A stretch of DNA of 45,123 nucleotides from contig WJIR01000209.1 of NCBI GenBank assembly GCA_014730175.1, positions 1 through 45,123 on the forward strand. Direction: 5' to 3'. The translations under genes were made by a program, and so were the position numbers. Shown in pieces: positions 18,295 through 27,582 of the stretch. Source of the stretch: Candidatus Zixiibacteriota bacterium (lineage in GTDB: Bacteria; Zixibacteria; MSB-5A5; UM-FILTER-46-8). The notes under the pieces were generated by a model, which did not search any database, was not told where the DNA came from, and was given only the letters and a program-made list of their open reading frames with translations. Within the stretch, counting starts at the first letter, position 1, and the number at the start of each line of letters is the position of its first letter.

Positions 18295-18669
18295 ATGAAC
18301 AAACGCGATTTGGAGAAGTTTGAGAAACTGCTTTTAGAAAAGCGGAAACAGCTTCTCAAGGAGCTGGGATTGCTCAAGGAGTTTTCTTCCGATACCCAGA
18401 AGGATAGCTCCGGCGATCTCTCAAGCCATGCTTATCACATGGCTGATCTGGGGACTGATGCTCAGGAACGGGAAAAGTCTTTCCTACTCGCTTCCAAATC
18501 GGGGCGGTTGTTGTATCACATCGATGAAGCGCTAAGGAGAATTAGAGACAACGTTTATGGAAAGTGCGTGGTCTGCGAAGAAGAGATAGCTCACGCCCGC
18601 CTTGAGGTGGTTCCTCATGCCAGAATGTGTGTTAAATGCAAGGAAAAGGAAGAACAGACCAAGAGCTGA
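18295..18669 (+). CDS. DksA/TraR-family zinc-finger protein
   Basis: A 124-residue protein has an N-terminal coiled coil (about 5-95). The acidic tip-like segment DLGTDAQERE corresponds to the DksA coiled-coil end. A four-cysteine zinc finger, CVVCEEE...CVKCKE, closes the protein. Family members insert into the RNA polymerase secondary channel and can act with ppGpp. Which subgroup this belongs to cannot be decided by eye. Its place between ileS and lspA is a recurrent arrangement. The end overlaps the proposed lspA start by 34 bp. Confidence 0.9.
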   Translation: MNKRDLEKFEKLLLEKRKQLLKELGLLKEFSSDTQKDSSGDLSSHAYHMADLGTDAQEREKSFLLASKSGRLLYHIDEALRRIRDNVYGKCVVCEEEIAHARLEVVPHARMCVKCKEKEEQTKS

Positions 18670-19277
18670 ACGCCCGGCGTGCCAATAGGATATATATTTT
18701 AACCGGTTTGCTTGTTATCCTTTTAGACCAGCTAACAAAGTGGTTGGTCTATTTTTTCATGCAGGAAGGGGAATCGATATCGGTCATGGGTGATTTCATT
18801 TTCTTGACCTTTATCTACAATCCCAGGGGCGCTTTTGGCTTCGGATCGGGCGCCGGATCGCTATATATCTTCCTCTCCATTATTGCTATTTTAGTGATCG
18901 TTTACTATTTCCAGAAAAGTCACCAGATCGAGAAATTCCTCAGATTTAATCTTTCCCTGATCCTGGGCGGCGCTTTAGGGAACATAATAGATCGGGTAGC
19001 GCACGGTAAAGTAATCGATTTCGTCGATATCGATTTCTTCGATATCAACATAGATCCGTTTACGCTATTCGGTATTCAATTCTCGGGCTATCACATGAAC
19101 CGCTGGCCTATTTTTAATTTCGCCGATTGCGCGGTTACATTCGGCACTATCGGAGTAATCCTCTACATCATTACACACCCTAATTTTCCCCATCGGCGCG
19201 AGGAGTTAGAGAAATCGGAGTCGGACAGCGACCTTTCGCAGCAGTCTTTTTCAGAGGATGAGCAGGAAAATATCTAA
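18636..19277 (+). CDS. lspA: Lipoprotein signal peptidase II
   Basis: An aspartic membrane protease with four membrane segments removes signal peptides of prolipoproteins. Conserved blocks are DQLTKW (31-36), YNPRGAFGF (61-69), GGALGNIIDR with catalytic Asp119, and FNFADCAVTFG with catalytic Asp164. About 25 extra residues sit between the last two blocks, and the C-terminus has an acidic Ser/Glu/Gln-rich tail. The only in-frame ATG near the start (18636) lies inside the dksA-like gene, with no clear ribosome-binding site. Start by translational coupling is likely, or a non-ATG start closer to ARRANRIYILTG. Confidence 0.94.
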   Translation: MQGKGRTDQELNARRANRIYILTGLLVILLDQLTKWLVYFFMQEGESISVMGDFIFLTFIYNPRGAFGFGSGAGSLYIFLSIIAILVIVYYFQKSHQIEKFLRFNLSLILGGALGNIIDRVAHGKVIDFVDIDFFDINIDPFTLFGIQFSGYHMNRWPIFNFADCAVTFGTIGVILYIITHPNFPHRREELEKSESDSDLSQQSFSEDEQENI

Positions 19278-20235
19278 AAAGATCGATGCCGAGGTTGCAG
19301 GCCAACGTCTTGATATTTACTGCAAGCATTTGTTAGAAGATATCACTCGAAGCAGGATTAAGAACCTGATTGATGATGAAAAAATACTGATTAATGGACA
19401 ACCGGTAAAGGCCGGTTATACTCTTAAGGAGGGCGACATACTGGATTTAACAATACCGCCTCCGGCTGAATCCGAGATCAAGCCGGAGAATATTCCGTTA
19501 GACATCGTGTATCAGGACAGGGATATGCTTGTGGTGGATAAACCCGCGGGTATGGTAGTACATCCCGCAGCAGGCAATTATACAGGTACCCTGGTTAACG
19601 CCTTACTATATCACATTAAAGATTTATCGGGTATCGGGGGCGAAGTCAAGCCGGGAATTGTTCACCGACTGGATAAGGATACATCGGGTTTGTTGTTAGT
19701 TGCCAAAACCGATCAGGCGCATTTGCGGCTTTCAGAACAGATAAGAAATAGAATTGTCAAGAGATTATACAAAACGATAGTAATCGGCGACCTCCCGCAG
19801 AACGAGGGCGATCTGCGATTCCCTATCGGCAGGAGTAGCAGCGATCGCACCAAGATGACCGTTACGCACAAGGGAAGCCGCGATGCTCACACTCAGTATA
19901 ATGTAATCGAGCGATTCGGTAGATATACATTTGCTCAGATGCGATTGCAAACCGGTCGCACGCACCAGATAAGGGTGCATCTTTCCCATAGCGGTTATCC
20001 GGTATTGGGTGATCCGGATTACGGCGGAAGAGAACAGCCTCCGGGCATTCTGGACAAACGGGAACTTGATCTATGGCGAAAGCTGATGAAAGTTCTGGAA
20101 CGCCAGGCTTTGCATGCATACCATCTCACATTCGAACATCCTATAAGCGGTAAATCTGTCACTTTCGAATCCTCGCTTCCGGATGACTTTCAGGAAGCAA
20201 TAAACTCAATCCGCGATTTTTACATCTCTCGGTAG
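19258..20235 (+). CDS. rluD: RluD-family 23S rRNA pseudouridine synthase
   Basis: An N-terminal S4 RNA-binding domain (about 15-62) is followed by the RluA/RluD catalytic domain. The active-site motif is HRLDKDTSG (136-144), with catalytic Asp139. LQTGRTHQIRVHLSHSGYPVLGD is the second hallmark. It isomerises uridines in helix 69 of 23S rRNA if truly RluD; RluC-type specificity cannot be excluded by motifs alone. The ATG overlaps the lspA end by 20 bp, so it belongs to the same transcript. A strong hairpin follows at 20368. Confidence 0.93.
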   Translation: MSRKISKKIDAEVAGQRLDIYCKHLLEDITRSRIKNLIDDEKILINGQPVKAGYTLKEGDILDLTIPPPAESEIKPENIPLDIVYQDRDMLVVDKPAGMVVHPAAGNYTGTLVNALLYHIKDLSGIGGEVKPGIVHRLDKDTSGLLLVAKTDQAHLRLSEQIRNRIVKRLYKTIVIGDLPQNEGDLRFPIGRSSSDRTKMTVTHKGSRDAHTQYNVIERFGRYTFAQMRLQTGRTHQIRVHLSHSGYPVLGDPDYGGREQPPGILDKRELDLWRKLMKVLERQALHAYHLTFEHPISGKSVTFESSLPDDFQEAINSIRDFYISR

Positions 20236-20367
20236 GTCAAGTTACCCGTACTCTTGACACCTCTAACCTACCTTTGTGGTCAGGTTAAGCCAGCTGGCCG
20301 CGCGATGAAACGGATTTCCTTCAGCGCTGGAGCGCTGACCGGCGGATTTATTCAGTCGAGTGGGATC

Positions 20368-20407
20368 ACCCGACGAGACAGAGTCGGGGACTGCTCTGTC
20401 GTCGGGT
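20368..20407. terminator. Strong hairpin between convergent rluD and rsgA
   Basis: The left arm ACCCGACGAGACAGAG (20368-20383) pairs with CTCTGTCGTCGGGT (20394-20407), with a two-base bulge. A smaller hairpin, CAGCGCT/AGCGCTG, lies upstream at about 20323-20338. No T-run follows, so it may be a bidirectional terminator or a processing structure. Confidence 0.6.
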
Positions 20408-20420
20408 ACACAATCTCTCT

Positions 20421-21527
20421 CTAAATAAGCCTATCCTTTTTGAGCTCGTTCCTGATCTGCAGGTAGCGCCTGATTTTTTTATCAAATTCCCTTTGGATCC
20501 GCCGAACTTCTTTCTCGTCTTTTCTTACGCTAAGGTACTGTTCCTCCTTCTTCAGCTTAAGATAGTTCCGATATCGACCTTTATCGAGGTTTCCGTTTTC
20601 CAGCGCTATCTTAATTGCGCAACCGGGTTCGCTTTGATGCTGACAATCATTGAATTTACATAGCTCCGCCAGTTCCTCAATGTCTCTGAAGGAGCTACTT
20701 TCGCTTCCGTTTTCACTCCAGAGTTGGAACTCCCGCATGCCGGGAGTATCGATTACGATACCACCGTCGGGTATGAAAAACATCTGCCTGGACGTGGTTG
20801 TGTGGCGCCCTTTGCTGTCGTACTCCCGCACTTCTTGAGTTTTGATTCGATTATCCTGCAGCAAACGATTGATAATGGTCGATTTACCGACACCCGATGA
20901 ACCAAGTAAAGCTACTGTTTCCCCGCGCCTGCAATACTGAGTCAATTTATTGAATCCATCCCCGGTATTTGCGCTTATGGGATGAACGGGTACACCGAAT
21001 GCGATAGATTCAACTTCAATGATTTTCGTTTCAATATCCTGGCAGATATCGGCTTTATTGAGAATAATTACCGGAGATGCCCCGCTATCGTAAGCGGCGC
21101 TTAGATACCTTTCGATACGCCGAATGTTAAACTCCTTGTCCAGCCCGCTTACCAGGAAAACTGAATCGATATTGGCTGCTAAAACCTGTTGCTCCGTATT
21201 GCCTCCGGTATCCGGCATCCCGCCCGATAGTACCGCCTTTCTGGAGAAAGCGCTTTTACGTGGTAATAAGTACTTGATCATTCCCTTGGTTTCGCCTGAA
21301 GGAATGCTGATTGCTACCCAGTCGCCCACCGAAGGGAAATCGGATAACGATTTTGCACGATGAATATATCTACCGGTCAACTGTCCGGCTAAATTCCCCG
21401 CTTGGCATATCAGTCTATATCTATTCTTGTGTTCTTCGGTTACTCTTGCCGGAAGGAGTCCGGATTCGGTTAAATCCTTAATGCTTTTCTCGTGAAATTC
21501 ATTCCAGCCTAAATCTTTTAAATTCAT
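20421..21527 (-). CDS. rsgA: RsgA, small-subunit ribosome biogenesis GTPase
   Basis: A circularly permuted GTPase. The N-terminal OB fold (about 30-100) is followed by G4 NKAD (157-160), then G1 GSSGVGKST (209-217) and G3 DTPG (260-263). The C-terminal zinc knuckle has Cys290, Cys295, His297 and Cys303. It promotes late maturation of the 30S subunit by hydrolysing GTP on the ribosome. Length (368) is typical. A 367-bp leader upstream carries a possible 17-codon ORF with its own promoter. Confidence 0.96.
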   Translation of the reverse strand: MNLKDLGWNEFHEKSIKDLTESGLLPARVTEEHKNRYRLICQAGNLAGQLTGRYIHRAKSLSDFPSVGDWVAISIPSGETKGMIKYLLPRKSAFSRKAVLSGGMPDTGGNTEQQVLAANIDSVFLVSGLDKEFNIRRIERYLSAAYDSGASPVIILNKADICQDIETKIIEVESIAFGVPVHPISANTGDGFNKLTQYCRRGETVALLGSSGVGKSTIINRLLQDNRIKTQEVREYDSKGRHTTTSRQMFFIPDGGIVIDTPGMREFQLWSENGSESSSFRDIEELAELCKFNDCQHQSEPGCAIKIALENGNLDKGRYRNYLKLKKEEQYLSVRKDEKEVRRIQREFDKKIRRYLQIRNELKKDRLI

Positions 21528-21685
21528 TTCAGAATCCTTTATTCGTCAATCAAACTAATTAAATTGAGACATTAAAAGAGTCTACGATAATATTCGAAAC
21601 TTAATATTTGATATCAATGTGCCTGAGAAAAGCTTACCCGGATGACTATCGGATAAACGACAGTAGGATAGTACGATAGAGGGGG

Positions 21686-21739
21686 TTAAGAAGCTCCCGT
21701 CAGGCGCGATCTTACAGCATCTTGGGATAAATTTTTCAT
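21686..21739 (-). CDS. Possible 17-residue leader ORF upstream of rsgA
   Basis: The frame encodes MKNLSQDAVRSRLTGAS and stops. A full Shine-Dalgarno AGGAGG (plus-strand CCTCCT at 21752-21757) lies 12 nt before the ATG, a little far. The sequence sits in the loop of a possible 6-bp stem AGGTAA/TTACCT (plus 21778-21783 with 21741-21746). It could be a genuine small protein, an upstream ORF controlling rsgA, or chance. I recognise no homologue. Confidence 0.3.
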   Translation of the reverse strand: MKNLSQDAVRSRLTGAS

Positions 21740-21790
21740 AAGGTAATCACGCCTCCTTCCGTTTTTAAATTGTTATGTTACCTACGGTAT

Positions 21791-21819
21791 ATAATACTAC
21801 TTGTTGCGGAAATTCGCAA
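21791..21819 (-). promoter_or_regulatory. Sigma70-like promoter for the rsgA leader
   Basis: On the minus strand, TTGCGA (21819-21814), a 17-nt spacer and TATTAT (21796-21791) give matches of 4/6 and 5/6 to the -35 and -10 consensus. The predicted start is just upstream of the AGGAGG and small ORF. The rest of the 21528-21894 gap shows no other gene. Confidence 0.5.
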
Positions 21820-21894
21820 GTATTTTCCATCATATAGTTAATTCGTAAACATGCCCGGAATCCTGATGTTGGGGATACGGACAGATTGGTAAAG

Positions 21895-24039
21895 CTACTC
21901 CGGACGCACGACACGGAGTAATTCCTCAACCGAGGTTAAACCGTTTCTCACCTTCAAAGCTCCGTCCTCAAACAGAGTCTTCATACCATCCTTGCGCGCT
22001 TGAATGCGCAATTCGTCGGAGGACACCTTTCTATCGATAAGCGGTTTTATTTCCTCGGATAATGTCAGAAGCTCATGCACGCCCATCCGTCCCTTATAAC
22101 CGGTGTCGCTACATAGAGGACAGCCGCGTTTTCTGAAGAGAGTAACATCGGATTCTTCTATCCCCAGAAGATTCTGTTCCTCATCGGATGGTTCATATTC
22201 CTCCTTGCATTTACACAATCTCCGCACCAATCGCTGGGATACCACCATTAAGAGTGATGAAGAAATCAGAAACGGTTGGATTCCCATGTCGATGAAGCGG
22301 GTTACCGTTCCCGGTGCGTCGTTTGTATGCAAAGTGGAGAACATCAAATGGCCTGTCAAGGCTGCTTCGATAGCGATCTCCGCAGTCTCCAGATCGCGAA
22401 TCTCCCCCACCATGATAATGTCGGGATCCTGCCTCAGATAACACCGAAGTGCTCTGGCGAAAGTTAGTCCGATTTCAGGAAGCATCTGCATCTGATTTAC
22501 TCCAACGAGCATATATTCTACCGGATCTTCCGCGGTTTGTATATTAACATCCGGTTTGTTTATATGGTTAAGGGCGGCATATAATGCAGTGGTCTTGCCC
22601 GAACCGGTAGGCCCGCAGTGTAATATCATTCCATAAGGTTTCTTTATCAGATCACGATATATCTTGAGATTGTACTCCGAATAACCCATCTGTTCCAGAG
22701 CGACCGCCGCGGCTGATTTGTCCAATATTCTCATCACAACCTTTTCGCCGAATGCCATCGGACCGGTGGCGACTCTGAGGTCGATATCGATATCTTTGGA
22801 GTTATAGTTTTTGAATTTAATCCTTCCGTCCTGGGGCAACCGTCTTTCGGAGATATCGAGGCTGGACATGATTTTAAGACGAGAAATAAGGGCGTTAATA
22901 GTCTTCGGCGGCAGGGAAAATGTTTCGTGGAGAACGCCGTCTATCCTGTAACGAACTTTGACCTCCTTTTCAAACGGCTCTATATGGATATCAGAGGCTC
23001 CTTTATCATAAGCGTCCTCTATAATTCGCGACGCTAACTGGACGATCGGCGCCGATGATTCGGTTACTTCTTCCTGGATATCTATCGATTCGGCGTTCGA
23101 ATCGTATTCCTTGCCGACCTCAGCAACGGTTTCGGATATCTGCGCATCCATTTTAAATGCGGATTTTATAGCCTTGGCAATCGATTTTTCTGTTGAGACC
23201 AGGACTTTTCCGATTTTAAGCTTGGTTGCGAATTTGAATTTGTCCAGAAGCGCATAATCGAGAGGATCGGACACTGCAATCGTAACCCTCCCCGCATCAT
23301 CCCTTTCGACCGGATATATGTTGAGCTTCTTAAGGGTCTTCTCGCCGATGGTTTCAAGCAGCTCGGGATCGCTGGCTACATGATGCTCCAGATCGATATA
23401 TTCGGTATTAGCAAGTTGCGCCAGATACTGTCCGGCTTCGGTGTCGGTTATAGTTTCATGTTCGCTGAAAGCTGTCTTCATTATGCGCGCAGCATAATCC
23501 GCAACCTGCTGCAGCAGTTCAAGATCTGTTTGGTTAAATTGGTCTCTTCCGGAATCGGGAATTCTATTTATAACCTGAACTGCGCCTATGACATTTCCGC
23601 TCTTTAATGGAGCGGTTATCATGGTGTAGGTTTTAAATCCGGTTTCGCGATCGACCTCAGGATTGAAATCAGGATCATTCTGGGCGTCTACCGTGAGTAT
23701 CGGTTCACCCGTTTCGATAACTCTGCCTACTATACCTTTCCCTTTCTCGAGCGGAAGTGATTTCAACTTCCCGGCTGTCTTTTTGGCAATCGCTTTATAG
23801 CTCTCTCCACATTTTTCTATCTCGGGAGTATAGTAAACATAATTGAACCGGATATGGTTAGTTTCATCCAGCAAATAGATGGTGATCGCCACTCCGTTTA
23901 CGGCTGCCAGCGCCTTCTTACAGGTCACTTCCAGCACCGAATCGAGCTCCTGCGGAGATAGTTGTCGATTGGAAAGTAAAGCTCTGAGCAACGAGCTTAA
24001 TACCGATGATGATTTTGCGTCCTTTATTACTTGAACCAT
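21895..24039 (-). CDS. pilB: PilB/GspE-family assembly ATPase with N-terminal GAF domain
   Basis: Residues about 20-190 form a GAF domain (KGKGIVGRVIETGEPILTVDAQNDPDF...APLKSGNVIGAVQVINR). This is followed by an MshEN/T2SSE N-domain (about 205-295) and the hexameric ATPase. Walker A is GPTGSGKTT (476-484), the Asp box is TAEDPVEY, Walker B is DPDIIMVGEIRD (538-549), and the His box is FSTLHTNDAP. A four-cysteine zinc site (609, 611, 640, 643) is present, with the first pair CxC rather than CxxC. It would power type IV pilus extension or type II secretion. No pilC, pilT or pilin gene is adjacent, so the system served is unknown. The GAF fusion suggests ligand control of the motor. Confidence 0.92.
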   Translation of the reverse strand: MVQVIKDAKSSSVLSSLLRALLSNRQLSPQELDSVLEVTCKKALAAVNGVAITIYLLDETNHIRFNYVYYTPEIEKCGESYKAIAKKTAGKLKSLPLEKGKGIVGRVIETGEPILTVDAQNDPDFNPEVDRETGFKTYTMITAPLKSGNVIGAVQVINRIPDSGRDQFNQTDLELLQQVADYAARIMKTAFSEHETITDTEAGQYLAQLANTEYIDLEHHVASDPELLETIGEKTLKKLNIYPVERDDAGRVTIAVSDPLDYALLDKFKFATKLKIGKVLVSTEKSIAKAIKSAFKMDAQISETVAEVGKEYDSNAESIDIQEEVTESSAPIVQLASRIIEDAYDKGASDIHIEPFEKEVKVRYRIDGVLHETFSLPPKTINALISRLKIMSSLDISERRLPQDGRIKFKNYNSKDIDIDLRVATGPMAFGEKVVMRILDKSAAAVALEQMGYSEYNLKIYRDLIKKPYGMILHCGPTGSGKTTALYAALNHINKPDVNIQTAEDPVEYMLVGVNQMQMLPEIGLTFARALRCYLRQDPDIIMVGEIRDLETAEIAIEAALTGHLMFSTLHTNDAPGTVTRFIDMGIQPFLISSSLLMVVSQRLVRRLCKCKEEYEPSDEEQNLLGIEESDVTLFRKRGCPLCSDTGYKGRMGVHELLTLSEEIKPLIDRKVSSDELRIQARKDGMKTLFEDGALKVRNGLTSVEELLRVVRPE

Positions 24040-24099
24040 GAATACCCCGCCTTTGTCTGCAATCTAATATTTAGTAGTCGAAATCAGGAGGATTCCGAC

Positions 24100-24858
24100 T
24101 TATTGTTCCCTGGTTGCCCAATACATTAACACTGCGCCTGCCGCTGCGACATTGAGAGAATCCACATCGCTGGCAATCGGAATCTTAACTTTGATATCAG
24201 CTATCCGGTTTACATCATCGCTTATGCCACGCGGTTCATTGCCGAGGATAAGTACGGATTTCGCCGGACACTTATGTTCATTTATAGGTAATCCATCCTG
24301 CAAATCGGTTGATATCAAGCTGAACCCGAGTTTCTGGAGCTCTTTAAGCTGTTTGCGATCAATATCCTGAGCGATTTTGGTTTGAAAGACATAACCCGCA
24401 GTTGAACGAAGCAGTTTGGGGTTGTACAACTCACAGCTATCAGGAGAAAACAACACCCCACCCATACCGAACGCGCAGGCGTTCCTGATCAAAGTTCCGG
24501 CATTACCCGGATCGGAAACATCATCCAGATACAATAGTTTATCGGATGAGCTGAATTCATCGAAGGGCGAATCCAAAAGCAGCATCAGTCCGATTATTCC
24601 CGGTGGCGTGGTTACATCGGATAATTTCTTCATCTGAGGAGTTGTTAAAAATGTCGTTTTTACATCTCTATTGTTGACCAATGCGTCCAGATTCTTGGTT
24701 CCGAAATCTACGGAATAAAACAGTTCTTTTGGAATGCGTTGATTTTCGATAGCCTCTCTTATAAGATTAACGCCCTCGATGAGAAACTGTCCTTCTTTCT
24801 GACGATATTTCTTTTGCTTCAATGAAGTTAGGTATTTTAGTCTCGCATTACTAATCAT
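24100..24858 (-). CDS. SpoU/TrmH-family RNA 2'-O-methyltransferase
   Basis: A 252-residue SPOUT methyltransferase. The substrate-binding N-terminus is MISNARLKYLTSLKQKKYRQKEGQFLIEG. The knot motifs are LDDVSDPGNAGTLIRNACAFG (motif 1), LILGNEPRGIS (motif 2) and VKIPIASDVDSLNVAAAGAVLMY (motif 3). Members use S-adenosylmethionine to methylate ribose 2'-OH in rRNA or tRNA. The arrangement resembles RlmB or its TsnR-like relatives; the target base cannot be told from sequence. It lies upstream of the GAF-PilB gene on the same strand and is divergent from the patatin gene. Confidence 0.92.
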   Translation of the reverse strand: MISNARLKYLTSLKQKKYRQKEGQFLIEGVNLIREAIENQRIPKELFYSVDFGTKNLDALVNNRDVKTTFLTTPQMKKLSDVTTPPGIIGLMLLLDSPFDEFSSSDKLLYLDDVSDPGNAGTLIRNACAFGMGGVLFSPDSCELYNPKLLRSTAGYVFQTKIAQDIDRKQLKELQKLGFSLISTDLQDGLPINEHKCPAKSVLILGNEPRGISDDVNRIADIKVKIPIASDVDSLNVAAAGAVLMYWATREQ

Positions 24859-24922
24859 ATAAATAATCTCGGCAAATAATCGATTGATTTTTACTACCGA
24901 AAGAGGTTAATTTATATCAACC

Positions 24923-27580
24923 ATGAGAAGAAAGCAATTGTTTCAGTCAATACAAAAATATTATAAGTATATTAATTTTCTTGTCTTGTTCGGTGTCTCT
25001 TTCTTGTTTTTTTATGGTTCAGTAATCTGCGGCGAGATTGTGAATACCGATTTTGGAGATAATCCGACAATCGATTTAACTCCAATTATATACCCAAAAC
25101 CGAGCGGAATAGGATTGGCGCTCTCCGGCGGAGGCGCACAGGGATTTGCTCAAATCGGAGTGCTGAAAGCGCTTGAAGAGAATAATATCCCCATCTCCCA
25201 CATAGCAGGGACCAGTATCGGGGCGGTAATAGGTGGATTGTACGCTTCTGGTTATTCTGCTGTTGACCTGCAGAGGATGGCAGAAGTAACTGATTGGCAG
25301 AGTCTCTTTTCCAATAATCCAAACAGGTTAAAGCTCTTTCTTACTCAAAGACAGGCTCGGGAAAAGCACTTACTCGAAATTCGGTTTGATGGTTTAACTC
25401 CCTATATCCCTCAGGCATTTACCAGCGGGCAACGGATGACCAGTTTTCTTTATGATATCACCGTGAATTCCCGCTACGGAGCCGGAGCGGATTTCGACAG
25501 ACTGCGGATCCCTTTCCGAGCGGTTGCGACAGATTTAGTTACCGGAGAGACGATTATATTGGCTTCCGGAGATCTCGCCGAAGCTATGCGGGCGTCGGTT
25601 TCTGTACCGCTGGCTTTCAGTCCGGTTGAGTATGATCATACTTTATTGGTAGACGGGGGATTAACAGAGCCTATACCGGTTAAGGTAGTGAGGGGAATGG
25701 GGGCTAATAAGGTGATTGCGGTCAATACCGTTTCGCAGCTTGATCCTAAGGATAAACTGAATTCACCTTTCGATATTGCCAATCAAGCGACAAGTATAAT
25801 GGTTAAGGAGAAAACAGCGGAGTTATTGGAGCAAGCTGATCTGGTAATAAATCCGGACCTTTCTAAATTCGCAAATACAGAGTTTACTGACGTTGCCGCG
25901 ATAATAGAAGCAGGAGAAAAAGCGGCTTATGCTAAACTTCCTGAGATCAATAATTTACTCGGGAATAATCAAGCTGAGAATAGCGAGACCCTGTTTATCA
26001 GCAATTTCCGTATCTCATCTTTTGAAAATGCAAATTTACCCGAACATGTCAATGCCATAACCCGTAAATATCAACACCGCAATTTAGAACTTTCCGCAAT
26101 AAATGCTTTAAAGGAAGAGCTTTTCGCATGCGGGGATTATATATCAGTGGATGCACGGATTGAGAATTCGGCGAGCAATACATCAGTTGTTCTGGGTTTA
26201 GTCCCTTCTCCAATAATTAGCGAGGTGCGAATATCAGGGAATACCGTATTCTCATCGGATATTCTAAGAAAGTACCTTCAAGTTGATGAAGATGAGAAGC
26301 TGGACGCATCCGAATTGCGGCGCGGATTGCTTAATATTGAGAATCTTTATCGTAATTCACACTACCCGTTGATTAAGTTCGATCGAATCGAGGTCAATCC
26401 GAATTCAGGGATTCTGGCAATCGATATTGATGAGGGATTAATATCGGATTTGGAAATAATAGGCTCAAATATTACCCGATCCTGGTTGATTCACAGGGAT
26501 TTCCCCGAAGTAGTCGGCAGACCGTACAATTCAATGGATATCGCAGCGGGAGTGGAGAAGCTATATAATACAGGTTTATTCGACTATGTGAGCACAAATA
26601 TCGCCAGCCTTTCCAATGGGTATTATACGCTAAGGTTGAAATTCCGGGAAAAACATCCAGTTGCGGCGAGATTCGGCGCAAGATATGATAATGAGTATAA
26701 CTTACAGGGATTAATTGAATTAGGTAATTACAATATTGCCGGAACCGGTAAGGAGCTTATTTTGCGCGGGATAATTGGTGATAGGGAGCAAAAACTACGT
26801 TCCGAATTCCGCGCCGACAGGTTTTTTAATACTATGATCACGTTTTCTATTTTCGCCGAGTTCGGCAGCAAAGAGATGGATCTGTATTTTGATCATCGAC
26901 CGAGAAATCATTATACAAAAGACAACATAGCGGCAGGTTTCAGGATAGGGCAGCAGATTTCGCGATTGGGGACAGCCTCGCTGGAATTCCATGCGGAGGA
27001 TATCACCGAAGAGTTCCCCGATAATAGTGAATTAAGTAGCGATATACGCAGTATAATCCTTCGCTCCATAGTGGACACCAAGAATAAGAATGTGTTGCCC
27101 AAAACCGGCAAATATCATCACTCTTATCTGGAATTCGCCAATGATGTCCTGGGCGGTAATGAGGTTTACAGCAAATTTTATATCTCCTTGGAATCTTATT
27201 ACCCGCTTCCCTGGGGATTTAATTTTCATCCTCGCGGCGCTCTCGGAATCTCCATTAACGGTCTGCCTCATCCGGAGAAATACCGTTTGGGAAAACCTGA
27301 TGGATTTGCCGGTTATTACAGTAATGAGGTCTTGGGCGATAACATGTTTTTCTACTTTTTGAAAATCCGTAAATCTCTGTATCGCAATTATTACCTGTAT
27401 TTCCGATATGATACCGGAGATGTATTCGATGACCGCAAAGAGGTGAAACTCACTCAGCTTCGGCATGGTTTCATGATAGGATTTGTGGTCAACACATTCC
27501 TGGGTCCCCTTGATATTAACTATGGCATCCACGAAGAGGATATAGATAGAGTATCTCTATCCTGGGGGTATGAATTTTAG
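24923..27580 (+). CDS. Patatin-like phospholipase with POTRA and outer-membrane barrel (type Vd-like)
   Basis: The first 37 residues look like a signal peptide. The patatin domain (about 60-340) has the oxyanion GGGAQG (69-74), nucleophile Ser98 in GTSIG, and Asp244 in DGG. It is followed by POTRA-like modules (about 420-570, with VVLGLVPSPIISEVRISGNTVFSSDILRKYL) and a C-terminal surface-antigen/BamA-type beta-barrel (about 590-885) ending in an aromatic residue (WGYEF). This is the architecture of PlpD/FplA proteins, in which a lipase is coupled to its own outer-membrane barrel. Expected activity is phospholipid or lysophospholipid hydrolysis at the cell surface or periplasm. The gene is divergent from the RNA methyltransferase. 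Confidence 0.93.
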   Translation: MRRKQLFQSIQKYYKYINFLVLFGVSFLFFYGSVICGEIVNTDFGDNPTIDLTPIIYPKPSGIGLALSGGGAQGFAQIGVLKALEENNIPISHIAGTSIGAVIGGLYASGYSAVDLQRMAEVTDWQSLFSNNPNRLKLFLTQRQAREKHLLEIRFDGLTPYIPQAFTSGQRMTSFLYDITVNSRYGAGADFDRLRIPFRAVATDLVTGETIILASGDLAEAMRASVSVPLAFSPVEYDHTLLVDGGLTEPIPVKVVRGMGANKVIAVNTVSQLDPKDKLNSPFDIANQATSIMVKEKTAELLEQADLVINPDLSKFANTEFTDVAAIIEAGEKAAYAKLPEINNLLGNNQAENSETLFISNFRISSFENANLPEHVNAITRKYQHRNLELSAINALKEELFACGDYISVDARIENSASNTSVVLGLVPSPIISEVRISGNTVFSSDILRKYLQVDEDEKLDASELRRGLLNIENLYRNSHYPLIKFDRIEVNPNSGILAIDIDEGLISDLEIIGSNITRSWLIHRDFPEVVGRPYNSMDIAAGVEKLYNTGLFDYVSTNIASLSNGYYTLRLKFREKHPVAARFGARYDNEYNLQGLIELGNYNIAGTGKELILRGIIGDREQKLRSEFRADRFFNTMITFSIFAEFGSKEMDLYFDHRPRNHYTKDNIAAGFRIGQQISRLGTASLEFHAEDITEEFPDNSELSSDIRSIILRSIVDTKNKNVLPKTGKYHHSYLEFANDVLGGNEVYSKFYISLESYYPLPWGFNFHPRGALGISINGLPHPEKYRLGKPDGFAGYYSNEVLGDNMFFYFLKIRKSLYRNYYLYFRYDTGDVFDDRKEVKLTQLRHGFMIGFVVNTFLGPLDINYGIHEEDIDRVSLSWGYEF

Positions 27581-27582
27581 TC

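Noticed and set aside
27032-27532. 166-codon open frame on the minus strand inside the patatin-barrel gene
   Set aside because: It is antisense to strong barrel coding sequence, has no recognisable motif and no ribosome-binding site; a shadow frame.
27549-27565. Hairpin GATAGAG/CTCTATC as terminator of the patatin gene
   Set aside because: It lies inside the coding sequence for the conserved barrel end and has no T-run.
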